From the NCBI GenBank assembly GCA_937928385.1, contig CALEZD010000013.1, positions 3,607-67,606 of the forward strand: DNA of 64,000 bases, read 5' to 3'. Source of the stretch: an uncultured Bacteroidota bacterium (lineage in GTDB: Bacteria > Bacteroidota > Bacteroidia > Chitinophagales > Chitinophagaceae). Under the pieces are notes generated by a model. That model did not search any database, was not told where the DNA came from, and saw only the letters and a list, made by a program, of their open reading frames with translations. Both the position numbers and the translations under genes were made by a program. How positions within the stretch are numbered: the first letter of the stretch is position 1; every line of letters begins with the position of its first letter. Below, one piece after another: positions 63,505 to 64,000 of this stretch.

Positions 63505-64000
63505 ATGAAAAAGATCATCGCAATCGCAGCCTTCGCAACTATCGGTTTCTCAGCTAACGCTCAAAACCAGGCTAACCAGAATTCTTCTGCTTCTCAGACT
63601 ACCAACCTGGTATTGAGCAACGCAATCGAAATCACTTTTACAGGTAACAACAGCGCTACCGGTGCTGATGTGACTATCCCTTTCACTACTGTGAATGACT
63701 ACGCTAACGGTGTTGAGTCTGATGCACAGGAACTGAAAGTACGTTCTAACAAAAACTTTTCTGTAGCCGTTAAAGCTAACGCAGGTGAGTTCTCTTATAC
63801 AGGTAACACTACCCCCGCTCCTGAAATGCCCGTAGAAGGTGTACTGGCTGTAAAAGTAACAGCTAACGGTACAGGTGGCAGCATCGCAGGTTCTTTCAGC
63901 GAGTATGCTACACTTACTTCAAGCAACCAGGACCTGATAACAGCTGCTGACCGTGGTGGCAACCAGACTTTCAGCGTAAAGTATAAAGCTACTCCCGGTT
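63505..64000 (+). CDS. Exported beta-rich protein, 3' end outside window
   Basis: 165 residues are visible, starting MKKIIAIAAFATIGFSANAQ with a signal peptide of about 20 residues. The mature part begins NQANQNSSASQTTNLVLSNA and looks beta-rich. Codons are unusually uniform (AAC, GCT, ACT, GGT, CGT and CAG dominate), a sign of high expression. I recognise no family for certain; small surface or pilus-like subunits of Bacteroidota are a possibility. The end of the gene lies outside the window. Confidence 0.8.
   Translation, partial: MKKIIAIAAFATIGFSANAQNQANQNSSASQTTNLVLSNAIEITFTGNNSATGADVTIPFTTVNDYANGVESDAQELKVRSNKNFSVAVKANAGEFSYTGNTTPAPEMPVEGVLAVKVTANGTGGSIAGSFSEYATLTSSNQDLITAADRGGNQTFSVKYKATPG

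Overview
The window comes from a Bacteroidota genome, most likely Chitinophagales/Chitinophagaceae-like (inference from gene content). Evidence: promoters of the TAnnTTTG type (for example at 16844, 18037, 28078 and, on the minus strand, 37262); two proteins ending in type IX secretion sorting domains; futalosine-route menaquinone genes (mqnA, mqnE); a DUF4835-DUF4296 pair beside coaBC; A/C-rich leaders with few Shine-Dalgarno sites. No phage, insertion sequence, integrase, rRNA or CRISPR array was seen. Most of the window is chromosomal housekeeping sequence.

Layout. 1-6 kb: a 3'-truncated phosphohexomutase (minus strand), a small membrane protein, a periplasmic-TPR adenylate cyclase and two secreted proteins. 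6-6.6 kb: a gene-poor stretch with a candidate small RNA and 8-bp repeats, then dnaE, trxA and an OmpA-like lipoprotein. 11.7-16.4 kb: a tight run of lytic transglycosylase, penicillin acylase, a small membrane protein and a CDF metal exporter. 16.4-21.6 kb: rnhA, mqnA, a YbjQ-like protein, an hmgL-panB-yggS run and an MFS carrier. 21.7-28 kb (minus strand): a VWA/YfbK lipoprotein-like protein, an M13 peptidase, and a group of SprT, AtpI-like, AtpZ and a peptidase-less M23-type anchor. 28-33 kb: malic enzyme, a YhiN flavoprotein, an NlpC/P60 lipoprotein and a lipocalin-like lipoprotein. 33-37.3 kb: a large Kelch/type IX cargo protein and the initiator tRNA. 37.3-47.6 kb: era, a D-cysteine desulfhydrase-like enzyme, DedA, MFS, mqnE, an M43 protease, a bifunctional nuclease, topoisomerase IV subunit A and an unknown secreted protein. 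47.6-55.6 kb: a second candidate small RNA, coaBC, DUF4835, DUF4296, an aminotransferase, a membrane-anchored receiver protein and a TPR hybrid histidine kinase. 55.7-64 kb: small membrane proteins, a PagL-like barrel, a flavodoxin reductase flanked by extragenic repeats, a divergent sugar carrier/ROK kinase pair, a YXWXP-type protein, and the start of a probably very highly expressed exported protein behind an array of 11-bp phased repeats.

How the genes work together. Several envelope and sensing genes recur: adenylate cyclase and hybrid kinase both use TPR input, and the receiver protein next to the kinase carries a C-terminal membrane helix. The most unusual signals are that receiver protein, the peptidase-less M23 anchor beside AtpZ/AtpI with no ATP synthase genes, two promoter-to-terminator units with no ORF, the phased repeat array at 63361-63404, and the palindromic repeats around 57.8 and 58.7 kb.
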